From NCBI RefSeq assembly GCF_014695775.1, contig NZ_JACJOX010000012.1:18523-82522 (forward strand): a stretch of DNA of 64,000 nucleotides. The letters run 5' to 3'. The notes under the pieces are model-generated. The model was not told where the DNA came from, made no database searches, and worked only from the letters and a program-made list of their open reading frames with translations. The DNA is from Leptolyngbya sp. FACHB-60 (lineage in GTDB: Bacteria; Cyanobacteriota; Cyanobacteriia; Phormidesmidales; Phormidesmidaceae). This document shows, piece by piece, positions 47,176 through 56,530 of this stretch. The position numbers were made by a program, and so were the translations under genes. Within the stretch, counting starts at the first letter, position 1, and every line of letters starts with the position of its first letter.

Positions 47176-49056
47176 TTAGGCCTGAGTCGGAAGGCACACC
47201 TGGGCCAGGGTACTCAGTAGGGCCGCACCATTGGGTGAGTCTAGGATGGTCACGGCTACCTCACCGAGGTCGCCATCGCCCAAGGTCACAAAGGGTAAGG
47301 CAGGCAAAATGTGGTGCATACGGCGCAGTATCGCTGTGCCATTGAGGGTGGGTAGGGCTAGGTCTAAGACCACCGCTCCCAGCTCAGTCTGGTGTTGAAT
47401 AAACAGGGCGATCGCATCAGCCCCCTCCTCGGCTAGCAGCACCTGGTAGCCGTAGCTTTCTAGCAGGGCGCGGTGCCACTCGCGAGCGGGGTCGTCGGCC
47501 ATCACTAAGAGCACCAGGGCGTTGCCACCGTTCAAGCCAGCGGGGATTGGGGCTAACGTTAGCTCTGCCGGTTCCACGCTCGCCGGTAGATAGACCTCAA
47601 CAGTGGTACCGTGGCCGGGCTGGCTGGAGATTTTGAGCCAGCCACCATAGCCTTTCACCAATCCCAGGGCCGTGGAGAGCCCCAGCCCTGAATGGCCCGC
47701 TTCGGCGCGAGTGGTAAAAAAGGGGTCGCAGCTGCGATCGCACACCGCCGCTGTCATCCCTGTGCCCGTATCGGTTACTGTCACTACTACATAAGCCCCT
47801 GGCCTGAGTTGGGGATGGCCAGGAGTTCCCCTCCACCACACATTGCGCGCCTCTAGGTGCAGGGTACCGCCCTGGGCCATGGCCTCAAACCCGTTGAGGC
47901 AGAGGTTCATAAACACTTGGTGCAGCTGAGTAGCGCTGGTATGCACCGTCCATAGGCGAGACTGTCGCAGGCATGAGGTTACGGTGATGCCAGCGGGACA
48001 GATCTCTTGCAAGGTTTGCACCAGTTCCCCCAGCAGGTAGGCCAGCTGAATTTCCGCCCGCTGACCGCCCATACCCTGGGCAAAGGAGAGCACCTGCTCG
48101 ATTAGACTAACGCCCCGGTGGGCACTGGTGTGAATACGGTTGAGCCACTGCTGCTGCTGCCCGCTGTCGAGGGTAGACTGCTTGAGCATTTCTGCCGCTA
48201 GCACAATCGGGGTGAGAATGTCGCTGAGGTCGTGGGCTATGCCCCCGGCCAGAGTGCTAATGCTCTCCAAGTGGCGATCGTGCGATCGCTCCGCCTGCTG
48301 CAATAGCTGAGCTTCGGCTTGCCGGTGGACGGTCAGCTCCGCCTGCAGCTGCTGGTACAGCTCCGCCTGCTGAATAGCTAGGCCCACCTGCACCGCCAGC
48401 TGCTGCATCATCTGCACCTCTAATTCCTGCCAAGGGCGCGGAGCCGAGCAGTGCTGGGCCACTAGCAGGCCCCAGAGGCGGCCTTGGGCTAGCAGCGGCA
48501 CCACTAAATTGGCCCGCACCCCCAGACCTCTGAGCAACTCTAGGTGGCAGGGCGTCAACCCAGCCTGCTCCATATCGCCCACCGCCTGCACTCGGCCTTG
48601 GGCGTAGACGCTGGCCCACTTATCAGCAAAGCTCTCGTCGTACACCCGCTGCCCCTGCAGCGGCAGACAGCTGGGGGCGCAGTCTTCCACCTCTACTACA
48701 CCGCTCCCATCGGGCTTAAAGCGGAACAGGAACACGCGCTCTACCTGCAACAGCTGCCGCACCTCAGCCACCGCTGTCAGCAGCACTACCGCGAGATCTA
48801 AGGATTGGTGAATGCGTTGTAGCGAGTCAAAAGCTTGCGCTAGAGGGTTGCGATTCGCGACGCGTAAAGCCTGCGGCATCTCAGAAACGGGAACCGACTT
48901 GGAACGAGTATCCGTCCCGGAATCGCTGTGCTCAGCCTCTACTCCCAGGTCTAGCTGAGTTGTCTCAGGCTCGAGCAGCAGGCAGCGAGGTTCTAAGGCC
49001 AATCTCCAACAGCGGACAGCATGCGATTCAATAGCATCAGCGCAAGTATGTTTCAT
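47176..49056 (-). CDS. GAF hybrid histidine kinase with C-terminal receiver
   Basis: 626 residues. The GAF domain (about 75-235) has GLTPCHLELLRGLGVRANLVVPL, again with the Cys-His pair of cyanobacteriochrome-like GAFs. HisKA follows with GGIAHDLSDILTPI, then an ATPase domain (MNLCLNGFEAM, VTDTGTGM, GLGLSTALGLV) of the NtrB-like class, and a degenerate C-terminal receiver with AVVLDLALPTLNG. Signal type (light or other) is inferred only from the GAF similarity. Confidence 0.87.
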   Translation of the reverse strand: MKHTCADAIESHAVRCWRLALEPRCLLLEPETTQLDLGVEAEHSDSGTDTRSKSVPVSEMPQALRVANRNPLAQAFDSLQRIHQSLDLAVVLLTAVAEVRQLLQVERVFLFRFKPDGSGVVEVEDCAPSCLPLQGQRVYDESFADKWASVYAQGRVQAVGDMEQAGLTPCHLELLRGLGVRANLVVPLLAQGRLWGLLVAQHCSAPRPWQELEVQMMQQLAVQVGLAIQQAELYQQLQAELTVHRQAEAQLLQQAERSHDRHLESISTLAGGIAHDLSDILTPIVLAAEMLKQSTLDSGQQQQWLNRIHTSAHRGVSLIEQVLSFAQGMGGQRAEIQLAYLLGELVQTLQEICPAGITVTSCLRQSRLWTVHTSATQLHQVFMNLCLNGFEAMAQGGTLHLEARNVWWRGTPGHPQLRPGAYVVVTVTDTGTGMTAAVCDRSCDPFFTTRAEAGHSGLGLSTALGLVKGYGGWLKISSQPGHGTTVEVYLPASVEPAELTLAPIPAGLNGGNALVLLVMADDPAREWHRALLESYGYQVLLAEEGADAIALFIQHQTELGAVVLDLALPTLNGTAILRRMHHILPALPFVTLGDGDLGEVAVTILDSPNGAALLSTLAQVCLPTQA

Positions 49057-49182
49057 AGCCGCTCCCTAATTCTTTAATGTCCCTCTGTCGCCTGCTGTCG
49101 GTGAGACTATGTACGGTAAGCAATGCAACCTTAGCCTCGCATCAGAAAAACGCTGAGATTCACCAAGTGCTGTGCCGTAACC

Positions 49183-49659
49183 CTAAAACGTAGGGTCGTG
49201 GCCAAAGTCAAGACAGTCACCCTCTTGCCAGGTGCGACCACTCTCTTCGCAACTGGTGCGGTCTGTCTTGAAGGGAATGCTTGCCGGAGCCGCCTTAGGG
49301 CTAAATACCGCAGATAAATTGATACTGGTGAGCTGCACCATCGCCAGCAGCGCCAAAATACCCATACCCATTGTGCCGACTATCACCACCGCATTTGTCG
49401 GTGTCCAGAGGGGCTGTCGAACTGCCTCTTGACGACAGCGAGCCATCGACCGCATTTCTGTACCGGCTAGCAGCACTAGATAAACCCGCGTCATGCCTAG
49501 CGGTAGCGACAGGCGAATGTTGACGAAGTGGCGGCGCGATGTCAGCGCCGCCTGCAACGCCTGAACCTGGGCGGGGCTGAAGGTAGTGGCCATCTCGGGG
49601 GCCATGCGAGCCAGCACACTATCGCTACTAATCGGGGCAGAATTGCTGACTTTCATCAT
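49183..49659 (-). CDS. Single-span membrane protein of unknown function
   Basis: 158 residues. The first 85 residues are soluble and basic. One membrane helix (about 88-112, VVIVGTMGMGILALLAMVQL) follows, then a short C-terminal tail with two Cys (SCEESGRTWQEGDCLDF) that could form a disulfide outside the cell. No family recognised. Its place between two signalling genes on the same strand suggests, but does not show, a signalling role. Confidence 0.65.
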   Translation of the reverse strand: MMKVSNSAPISSDSVLARMAPEMATTFSPAQVQALQAALTSRRHFVNIRLSLPLGMTRVYLVLLAGTEMRSMARCRQEAVRQPLWTPTNAVVIVGTMGMGILALLAMVQLTSINLSAVFSPKAAPASIPFKTDRTSCEESGRTWQEGDCLDFGHDPTF

Positions 49660-49786
49660 CAGTCCTCAGGAAAAAACACTCCAGACGCATCAGGTCGTCT
49701 AACAGCTGATATAACCGTAGCGATCGCGCCCCAATTGCCCCATCAGCAAATCCCTGAGTTTGAGGTTCTCGCTGCCTGAGTTTTGC

Positions 49787-50437
49787 TTAGTCCAACACCA
49801 CCAATCCCATGCGAATCGCATAGCGTACCAACCCAGCAATATCGTGAATATCCAGGCGATCCATCAGCTGGGTGCGGTGGGTCTCGACGGTTTTGGTGCT
49901 GATGTAGAGCATCGCGGCGATGTCTTTGGTGCTTTTGCCCTCGGCGATCAGCCGGAGAATCTCGCGCTGGCGGGGGGTGATCTGGTCGAGGGGGCTTTGG
50001 TCTTGGCTCAGGCGGCGCACGTAGTCGCTGACCACGTATTTAGAGATGGCCGGGCAGAGGTAGGTTTCTCCCCGGGCGATCGCCCGCAGAGCTCGCTCCA
50101 GGTCTTCGATGCCGCTGTCTTTGAGTAGATAGCCGCTGGCCCCCGATCGCAGCGCCTGGTAAACATACTCTTCGTTGGCGTGCATCGAGAGAATTAGCAC
50201 CCGCACCTGGGGAAACTCGTGGGCGATGCGGGCAGTGGCCTCCAACCCGTTCATCTCAGGCATAGCAATATCCATCAACACAATCTGGGGCTTGAGGGTT
50301 TCCACAAGCTGTAGCGCCTCGTGGCCGTTTTCGGCCTCGCCCACCACCTCGATCCCATCAATGTCTTCCACAAGCAATCGAAAGCCCGCTCGGACAAGGG
50401 CATGATTATCAGCAATCACAAGCTGAATGGGTGACAT
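49787..50437 (-). CDS. NarL/LuxR-family response regulator
   Basis: 216 residues. REC domain with the phospho-acceptor in PQIVLMDIAMPEMNGLEA and a GYLLKD switch region. C-terminal LuxR-type helix-turn-helix (TPRQREILRLIAEGKSTKDIAAMLYISTKTVETHRTQLMDRL). It binds DNA as a dimer when phosphorylated. The HisKA_3 kinase gene 214 bases upstream on the same strand is its obvious partner. Confidence 0.93.
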   Translation of the reverse strand: MSPIQLVIADNHALVRAGFRLLVEDIDGIEVVGEAENGHEALQLVETLKPQIVLMDIAMPEMNGLEATARIAHEFPQVRVLILSMHANEEYVYQALRSGASGYLLKDSGIEDLERALRAIARGETYLCPAISKYVVSDYVRRLSQDQSPLDQITPRQREILRLIAEGKSTKDIAAMLYISTKTVETHRTQLMDRLDIHDIAGLVRYAIRMGLVVLD

Positions 50438-50651
50438 GCAGGGCCTTTGAGGTTGTACTTCACGAATCGTTGTGATAAGCCCTCAAATAATGTGAGCAGC
50501 TAGAGTCTTCTGAGGTAAATTGTTAATAAAGCTAACAAGCTTTCACGGTTGTTAAGCCTAAGCAGAGCGAAGAGTTGACCGTTATAGAGTATTACAAGGG
50601 TCTCCCAACGCAGTGACATGCCGTGAAGCATAGAACATTCACCCACTTAAA

Positions 50652-53228
50652 TTAATCTATCGTCAGTTCTGCAAGCGGTAGCTGAAGATGAATGCAGGTA
50701 CCCTGTCCAGGGGATGAGGCGATCGTAAGATGTCCACCGATCAGCTTGCTCCTTTCTTCCATGCCCAGCAACCCTAGGCTGGTTCCCTCGGTTTTAGCGC
50801 GATCCACGGTAGCAACGTCAAAGCCAAGACCGTTATCCTCAACGGTTAGATGCAGAGTTTGATCGACCTGCTCAATGGTGACGGTGACGGCGGTGGCTTG
50901 GGCATGGCGAGCGATATTAGTCAATGCCTCCTGCACAATGCGAAAGCAGGCGGTCTCAGTAGAATCCAGTAACCCATGGGGTATATTTCTACAAACTAGG
51001 ATTTCTTGCAGGCCGGAGCGCTCGGCATGACGGTTTATGTACCAGCGTAGGGCCGGCACCAAACCGAGATCGTCGAGCATAGAGGGGCGCAAATCGAGGG
51101 AGAGATTGCGCACCTGCTGAAGCGCCCCATCAACAATGGCTAAACAGTCTTGCAAGGGAGCATCAATTTGGGGATTCGCGATCATTCGATCAAGGCGGTG
51201 CAGGTTGAGATTAACGGCGGTAAGAGCCTGACCTATTTCGTCGTGTAGCTCGTGAGCCAAAAAACGCCGCTCAGTTTCCTGAGCTTCTAGCAGCTGTCTA
51301 GAGAGGGATTGTAAGCGAGTGCGATCATGTTTTACCTGCTCGAACAGCTGTGCATTTTGCAGGGCGATCGCCAAGTGATCAGCCACTTGATGCGCCACTT
51401 CCTTGTGATCATTGGTGAAGTGGCCTTTAGCAGGTGACACTAGTACGATTTCACCGATTGGTTTGCCGTTGCTTACCAAGGGCACTGTCATCGTGGAGCC
51501 CTTGATGGTTGCCCATCGCTGCAAGATCGGTGGTGCTGGCGCTTGCCCCAATAAACTGGGCCCCCTCACCTCCAACGGCTTTGCCCCCTGCTCTGGCATA
51601 GAGTCAGCTAGGGGTCGGGCTGTGTCGGGTTCTCCCATGCTAGGGAGAGGGTTGCCAATGGTTGCTATCACACTACCCTTGGTGGCCTTGTGATCAAATA
51701 GCGTCACCAGCCCTTGGGAGCAGCACAAAATTTGCCCTAGCAGCAGCAATGCTGACTGGGCAATGTCCTGAGACTTGAAATTGGTGAGAATAGCCCGATC
51801 CATAGCGTGGAGCCCCCGCAGCCGATGAGCGTACTGTTGGAGGGTGGTTTCGGTTTCAATGGCAACGGTGATGTCTTGGAGCACCGCAATGAAGTACCGA
51901 GGTTGCTGGCTCGCATCGTGGACTAGCGACACGGTCAAATTTGCCCAAATCAGACGCCCGTTTGGGCAAATGTAGCGCTGCTGGCGGCTATAGCTCTGGC
52001 GATCGCCCCGCAGCAGCGCCTCGCAATACATCCGATCCTCCGCTCGATCATCGAGGTGAATCATCCCATTGAGAGATTCTCCCAGCAGTTCAGAGTAAGG
52101 TGTGCCCAAAATATCTCCCAGCACTGGGTTTAGCCACAGCAGCACCCCGTCTAAGTTAAGGTGAGCAATGCCAACTGCCGCCTGTTCGAAGGTAGTGCGA
52201 AAGCGGGCTTCGCTTTCTACCAGGGCAGCTTCAGCTAATTTGTGCTCGGTAATGTCTTTAACGGTGGTGACATAGAAATCGGGGCTACCGTCGGCTCCAG
52301 CCACCCCTTTAATATCTATGCAGGTGTAGACCACTAGACTATCTTTGCGAATCAGGCGAGTCTCCAAAACGCAGTCTTGGAGTGTGCCGGTCGTCATCTG
52401 CGCAAATTGAGCCTGGTCTTGAGCCTGGTCTTCGGGGTGGATCAGCTCAGCCCAGGAGACCTGACTAAGCTCATCGCGGCTGTAGCCCAGAATTTCACAA
52501 AGGCGATCATTAAACCGTAGCCAAGTAGTAGTATCAGCGGCGATAATAGCCATACCCAAAAAGGGCAAATCATAGAATAGGCGCAGGGTTGCTTCTGCTT
52601 TCTGCCGCTGGGCGATCTCTTCCTGAAGCTGTTGGTTGATGGCCTGAAGGTCTTCGAGCCGCTCTTGCGCTTGGGTGCGCAGGCCTTGGTTGCTGGCCTG
52701 CAGTGCCGCTCTGCTTCGATGGCGAGCGGTGATGTCGTGCAGGCTCATCACCGCCCCACAGACGCTCTGGTCATCAGAAAAAATAGGCTGAGCGCTGGCC
52801 AGCACCAGGTAGCGATCGCCGTTAGTCTGCACAATGGCCAGCTCTAAGTCGTCTACCCTTTCTCCCGACAGCGCCCGCCACAGAGGAACTTGCTCAGAGT
52901 GCAGCGGAGTCCGATCACCTAGGATATAGAGATCGACCGATGCGGTCAGATGGCTGGCAGTTGGGGCACTGGTCCCTAAACCTAGCAGTTTGCGTGCGGC
53001 CCCATTCAAAACGGTAATAGTTCGATGACAATCACATAAGACAACGCCATGGTTTAGGCCTGCGATCGCAGCGCAGAGCCCTGACAATGCCAAGTTTCCT
53101 AAGTTGTGCAGCTGCTGCTGAAACGCTACAGGTTCCAAAAAACTAGCTGTGAGCAGCGGATTGTCTGAGTCACCAAGGGAATCTTCGTCCTCACAGGCAT
53201 CAGGGTTGGTCGCAGGAGGATCGCACAT
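50652..53228 (-). CDS. NarX/UhpB-type sensor kinase with PAS repeats and GAF
   Basis: 858 residues. Three PAS/PAC modules (about 45-175, 215-335, 340-460), a GAF domain (about 470-630), then HisKA_3 with RRFLAHELHDEIGQALTAVN and a compact ATPase domain (VQEALTNIARHAQA, VEDNGLGFD, LGLLGMEERSKLIGG). No transmembrane helices. HisKA_3 kinases pair with NarL-type regulators such as the one at 49787. Confidence 0.92.
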   Translation of the reverse strand: MCDPPATNPDACEDEDSLGDSDNPLLTASFLEPVAFQQQLHNLGNLALSGLCAAIAGLNHGVVLCDCHRTITVLNGAARKLLGLGTSAPTASHLTASVDLYILGDRTPLHSEQVPLWRALSGERVDDLELAIVQTNGDRYLVLASAQPIFSDDQSVCGAVMSLHDITARHRSRAALQASNQGLRTQAQERLEDLQAINQQLQEEIAQRQKAEATLRLFYDLPFLGMAIIAADTTTWLRFNDRLCEILGYSRDELSQVSWAELIHPEDQAQDQAQFAQMTTGTLQDCVLETRLIRKDSLVVYTCIDIKGVAGADGSPDFYVTTVKDITEHKLAEAALVESEARFRTTFEQAAVGIAHLNLDGVLLWLNPVLGDILGTPYSELLGESLNGMIHLDDRAEDRMYCEALLRGDRQSYSRQQRYICPNGRLIWANLTVSLVHDASQQPRYFIAVLQDITVAIETETTLQQYAHRLRGLHAMDRAILTNFKSQDIAQSALLLLGQILCCSQGLVTLFDHKATKGSVIATIGNPLPSMGEPDTARPLADSMPEQGAKPLEVRGPSLLGQAPAPPILQRWATIKGSTMTVPLVSNGKPIGEIVLVSPAKGHFTNDHKEVAHQVADHLAIALQNAQLFEQVKHDRTRLQSLSRQLLEAQETERRFLAHELHDEIGQALTAVNLNLHRLDRMIANPQIDAPLQDCLAIVDGALQQVRNLSLDLRPSMLDDLGLVPALRWYINRHAERSGLQEILVCRNIPHGLLDSTETACFRIVQEALTNIARHAQATAVTVTIEQVDQTLHLTVEDNGLGFDVATVDRAKTEGTSLGLLGMEERSKLIGGHLTIASSPGQGTCIHLQLPLAELTID

Positions 53229-53572
53229 AGATTAAGGTTTCCAGCATAGGGCGCTAACAGGCAGCTAACCAAGGCAAAAAATCTATCGCCGACACTAGGA
53301 CAGGCTAAGTGATAGCCCAGGGTTACAAAGCCGAATAAACAGATTTAGGGAAACTACCACATCTACAGCCCTGGTTTAGGGAAGCTCAAATCAGCCTAAT
53401 AGAATCAATGATAGTCATACTTAAGGTAAGGCAAGACAAGGAGACTGTAGGTAAGGTTGTTTTGCTCTGCCCTCAATCGGCAGTAATGGGATGAGCATGG
53501 CAACTCAAGACCAGCGTGCCCTTCATCTAGCTTTTGAGGCTGGGAACCCAGCTGCCTATGGAGGCAAATAAC

Positions 53573-53839
53573 TCTGCGACCTTTGCTCAATTCCTGAGCT
53601 ATAGGTAGTCGTTCATGCCGCTGCTTGACCAGATCCTGCTGCGCAAGCGTCCGATGATCGAGACGGTCAATGACCAGCTCAAAACCCTCTGCTGGATTGA
53701 GCATTCGCGGCACCACAGTTCTTTCAACTTCCTCGTCAATCTAGTTTCAGGCCTGATCGCCTACACTTACCACCCCGATAAGCCCACGTTGGGTATCCCT
53801 GATGATGAGCTTAAGGCTCTGCCACAAACCGCTTTTTAG
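53573..53839 (+). pseudogene. 3' remnant of an IS982-family transposase
   Basis: [20 protein letters not shown] followed by [14 protein letters not shown] and [20 protein letters not shown] is the C-terminal end of IS982 transposases, including the last acidic catalytic residue. The preceding 200 bases are scrambled and carry stops. No inverted repeats are left. The stretch 53229-53572 upstream holds no gene. Confidence 0.75.
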
Positions 53840-53886
53840 CTATCAAACTCAGGTGAGGGGAAGACTAACGATACAGCTGATTTTTT

Positions 53887-54031
53887 GGCGTTGCTTAACG
53901 CAATTATGATTGCTCCCCTAGCCCCCCAATTTTTGGGGAGACAGAGCCTCAAAGTCCCCCAGAATTGGGGATTTGGGGGGCGATGCAGAGTCTAAAGGTT
54001 TTACCCGTTCATTCCCCGATTCAGCAACGCC
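53887..54031. repeat. 145-bp MITE-like element with IS1-family ends
   Basis: It begins GGCGTTGCTTAA and ends GATTCAGCAACGCC. These are the same termini as the IS1-family element at 55072-55825 (GGCGTTGCATAA and GATTCAGCAACGCC). The interior consists of the C/G-rich inverted repeats CCCCCCAATTTTTGGGG and CCCCCAGAATTGGGG. It is probably a non-autonomous derivative mobilised by that transposase, and it sits directly upstream of the truncated CBS-kinase gene. Confidence 0.6.
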
Positions 54032-54081
54032 CGCTTTTTACTCCATCTACTACATCCCATAACCCAATCTGGCCCTGGCCC

Positions 54082-55083
54082 ATGCCTGTTAACTCTGTGT
54101 TCCCGGTATCTAAGGCCATTAACCCGCAGCCGTTGGTACTGGCGGGCAATACCACCATGTCAGCGGTGGTCACTACCATGCGGCAGCGAGGCAGCAGCTA
54201 TGTGCTAGTGACCACCCCTCAGCACCACCCCATCGGCCTGTTTCCCGAACGTGACCTGGTGCGCCTGACTGCCGCCAATCAACCCCTGGCCGACCTCACC
54301 CTGGCCCAGGCGATGGCACCCGACCCGGTGGTTTTAGTCGACACCGAGTTGGTCAACATTCTGACGGTGGTGACCCACATGCACCACCATCGGGTGCGGC
54401 ATTTGCCCCTTGTCTCTGCCCAGGGCACCCTGACGGGCATCATTACCCACGAAAACATTCGCCAACTGCTCCAGCCCATCGACCTGCTGCGGTTGCGGCG
54501 CGTCGATGAGGTGATGGTGCAGCAGGTGCATTGTGCCAGCCCCACTCTGTCGGCTTTGGAGCTGGCCAAAACCCTTGATCAGCATCGCATTAGCTGTCTG
54601 GTCATTACCGAAACTGGGCAGTCCGGTGCCTCGCCCATTGGCATAGTGACCGAGCGCGATATTCTGCGACTGCAAGAGAGTCAGTCGCCGCTGGCCGACT
54701 GGACGGTAGCTGAAATAATGCAGTCGCCGGTACGGCGAATTCAGCTCCAAGTGTCGCTGTGGCAGGCTCCTCAGCAGATGCAGGCGCATGGGGTGCGACG
54801 GTTGGCGGTGGTAAATGCCCAAGATCAGCTAGTGGGGCTGCTAACTCCCACCAGCCTGCTCCAGGGAGTCAATCTGGCCGAAACCCAGGCCACCATTGAG
54901 ACCCTGCATCACATTGTGGCCGATCGCACCCTTGGCCTTACCCAGGCCAATCAAACCCTGCAAAAGCAGGTGGACGAACGCCGTCGCGCAAAGGCAGCTG
55001 TGCAATATCAAATTGACCGCGAACGTCTGGTTAATCGCATTGCCCAGCACATTCGTCAATCGCTGAATTTAGGCGTTGCATAA
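54082..55083 (+). pseudogene. CBS-GAF sensor kinase truncated by IS1-family insertion
   Basis: 333 residues remain: four CBS motifs (about 20-270), a coiled coil, and the first helix of a GAF domain (ERLVNRIAQHIRQSLNL). The reading then enters the IS end, whose first bases GGCGTTGCATAA add Gly-Val-Ala and a stop. It is a paralogue of the intact kinase at 29418, and GAF, PAS and kinase domains are lost. ATG 54082 (MPVNSVFPVSKAINPQPL) aligns residue for residue with the other protein's start. The longer frame to 53965 lies inside the MITE. Confidence 0.8.
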
Positions 55084-55825
55084 TTAAGGGATGAATCAGG
55101 GTAGTTTGCGATGCAATGTCCGGAATGTGGAGCCACGCATGCCCGCAAGAATGGCAAGAGAAAGGGTAAACAAAATCACATCTGCGTAGCATGTGGCCGT
55201 CAGTTTATTGACGCCTACGAACCCCACCGAGGATACTCGGATGAGGTCAGACGCGAGTGTCTTAAGCTGTACACCAATGGCCTTGGGTTTCGAGCCGTTG
55301 AACGGGTCAAAGGAGTGCATCATACGACGGTGATTACTTGGGTGAAGCAAGTCGGCGAACGACTCCCTGATGCCTACGACCCTGAAACGACCCCAGAGGT
55401 CAGCGAACTTGACGAGTTAGAAACCTTTGTCGGCTCAAAAAAACAAGATTTGGCTGTGGACAGCCGTTGACCACTTCAGAAAAGGGCTTCTCGGTTGGGT
55501 TTTGGGTGACCATAGTGCCGAGACGTTTCAACCACTTTGGACGCTGGTAGCCCGTTGGGGGTGCTACTTCTATGTCACCGACAGGTGGCCGGTGTATCCC
55601 GGCTTTATTCCAGGGGGCGATCAGATTGTCAGCAAAACCTACATGACTCGGGTGGAAGGAGAAAACACGCGATTACGGCACTATCTGGCTCGACTGCACC
55701 GCAAAACGCTTGGCTACTCCAAGTCCGTAGACATGCTGGCTCACTCTGTGCGCCTGCTACTTCACTACCTCAAGTTCAACGCTGTCCCAGTCCCTCCAAG
55801 GTTCATCTCTTGATTCAGCAACGCC
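55072..55825 (+). mobile_element. IS1-family insertion sequence, apparently complete
   Basis: 754 bases bounded by imperfect inverted repeats GGCGTTGCATAATTAAGGGA at the left and the complement of GGCGTTGCTGAATCAAGAGA at the right. It contains the two-frame IS1 transposase. The flanks show no matching 8-9 bp target duplication and belong to different genes (CBS kinase left, IS701-type transposase right), so a deletion next to the IS has occurred. Confidence 0.85.
55111..55813 (+). CDS. IS1-family transposase InsA-InsB, -1 programmed frameshift
   Basis: Frame 1 (55111-55470) begins MQCPECGATHARKNGKRKGK with a CxxC zinc motif and an HTH. The slippery run AAAAAAAC at 55437-55444 allows a -1 shift from GSKKQ into GSKKNKIWLWTAVDHF, which continues to 55813 as the DDE catalytic part (TDRWPVYPGFIP, VEGENTRLRHYLARLHRKT). 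IS1 elements make their transposase by exactly this kind of A-run frameshift. Both frames are intact, so it may be active. Confidence 0.88.
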
Positions 55826-56220
55826 GCTTGCCCTTTTTTACGGTCACCGGTTTCATCAATCACTAACATCATCGCCTGCTTGCCCACCAGGGCTCGAATC
55901 AGTTGCAACCGTCGATGTTCAAGCGCCTCAGTCCTCCACTGCGCCGTGCTCACAAAGTGATGCAAGCGTTGACTGTCGGGCAGACCCACTAAGCGAGCTA
56001 TGGCAGGCAGACTTTTTCGTTTCAAGTCCGACATCAGACCTACGTGGAGATACTTGAAACATTCATAGCTGCGCACATCTTCAAACAAAGGACGATAGGC
56101 TTCGCAATACTCATCAACGAAGCCCACGGTACGGACAGCAAGTCGAGGTGTCACCATAGATACAGCCCTCTTCCATACTTTTTAGCTTTAGTTTACTTCG
56201 TCAATAGTGACTAAAGAGGG
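55826..56220 (-). mobile_element. Truncated IS701-type element (left end and transposase start)
   Basis: Reading leftward from the end sequence CCCTCTTTAGTCACTATTGA at 56220, a transposase starts at ATG 56157 (MVTPRLAVRTVGFVDEYCEA) and runs through VIDETGDRKKGQA. There the IS1-family element replaces the rest. The same left end and first 110 or so codons occur at 63587-64000 with a few differences. The original insertion cut the VapE-like gene on the other side. Confidence 0.85.
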
Positions 56221-56530
56221 ATATAAAACTGATGACCCGTGGACAAGCACGATCAGCTTTTACTTGAAAGAAAACTCACGGGGAGAAACTACAACGGCAG
56301 AAATACTAAACCACGGGCTACGGATCGAGGTTGGGCAGCAAAATCGCTCTCATGAAATGCGGGTGGGTGAAATCCTAAAAACGTTGGGATGGTTACGGAC
56401 AGAACGGCGCACTGAGTTTGACGGACGACGGCGGCGGGTTTGGGTAGAGCCAGCTCTCAGCCAACCCCAGATCCCAATCTCTGGGGTTGGGTTAGGTCGG
56501 GATGATGTTGGGACACCCCAAAACCCGTGA
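56207..56530 (+). pseudogene. C-terminal fragment of a VapE/primase-helicase-type protein
   Basis: From about YKTDDPWTSTISFYLKENS onward the frame matches the C-terminal tail of cyanobacterial VapE-type proteins (TTAEILNHGLRIE, EMRVGEILKTLGWLRTERR, RRRRVWVEP). The nominal GTG start lies inside the IS701 end, so the N-terminal catalytic portion is gone. Such genes sit near the integrase of satellite-like integrative elements, as here. Confidence 0.6.

Noticed and set aside
53405..53716. 103-codon minus-strand frame
   Set aside because: It is antisense to the IS982 transposase remnant.
53965..54081. Extended N-terminus of the truncated CBS kinase (start at 53965 or 53983)
   Set aside because: This segment starts inside the MITE and has no counterpart in the paralogue, whose start aligns with ATG 54082.
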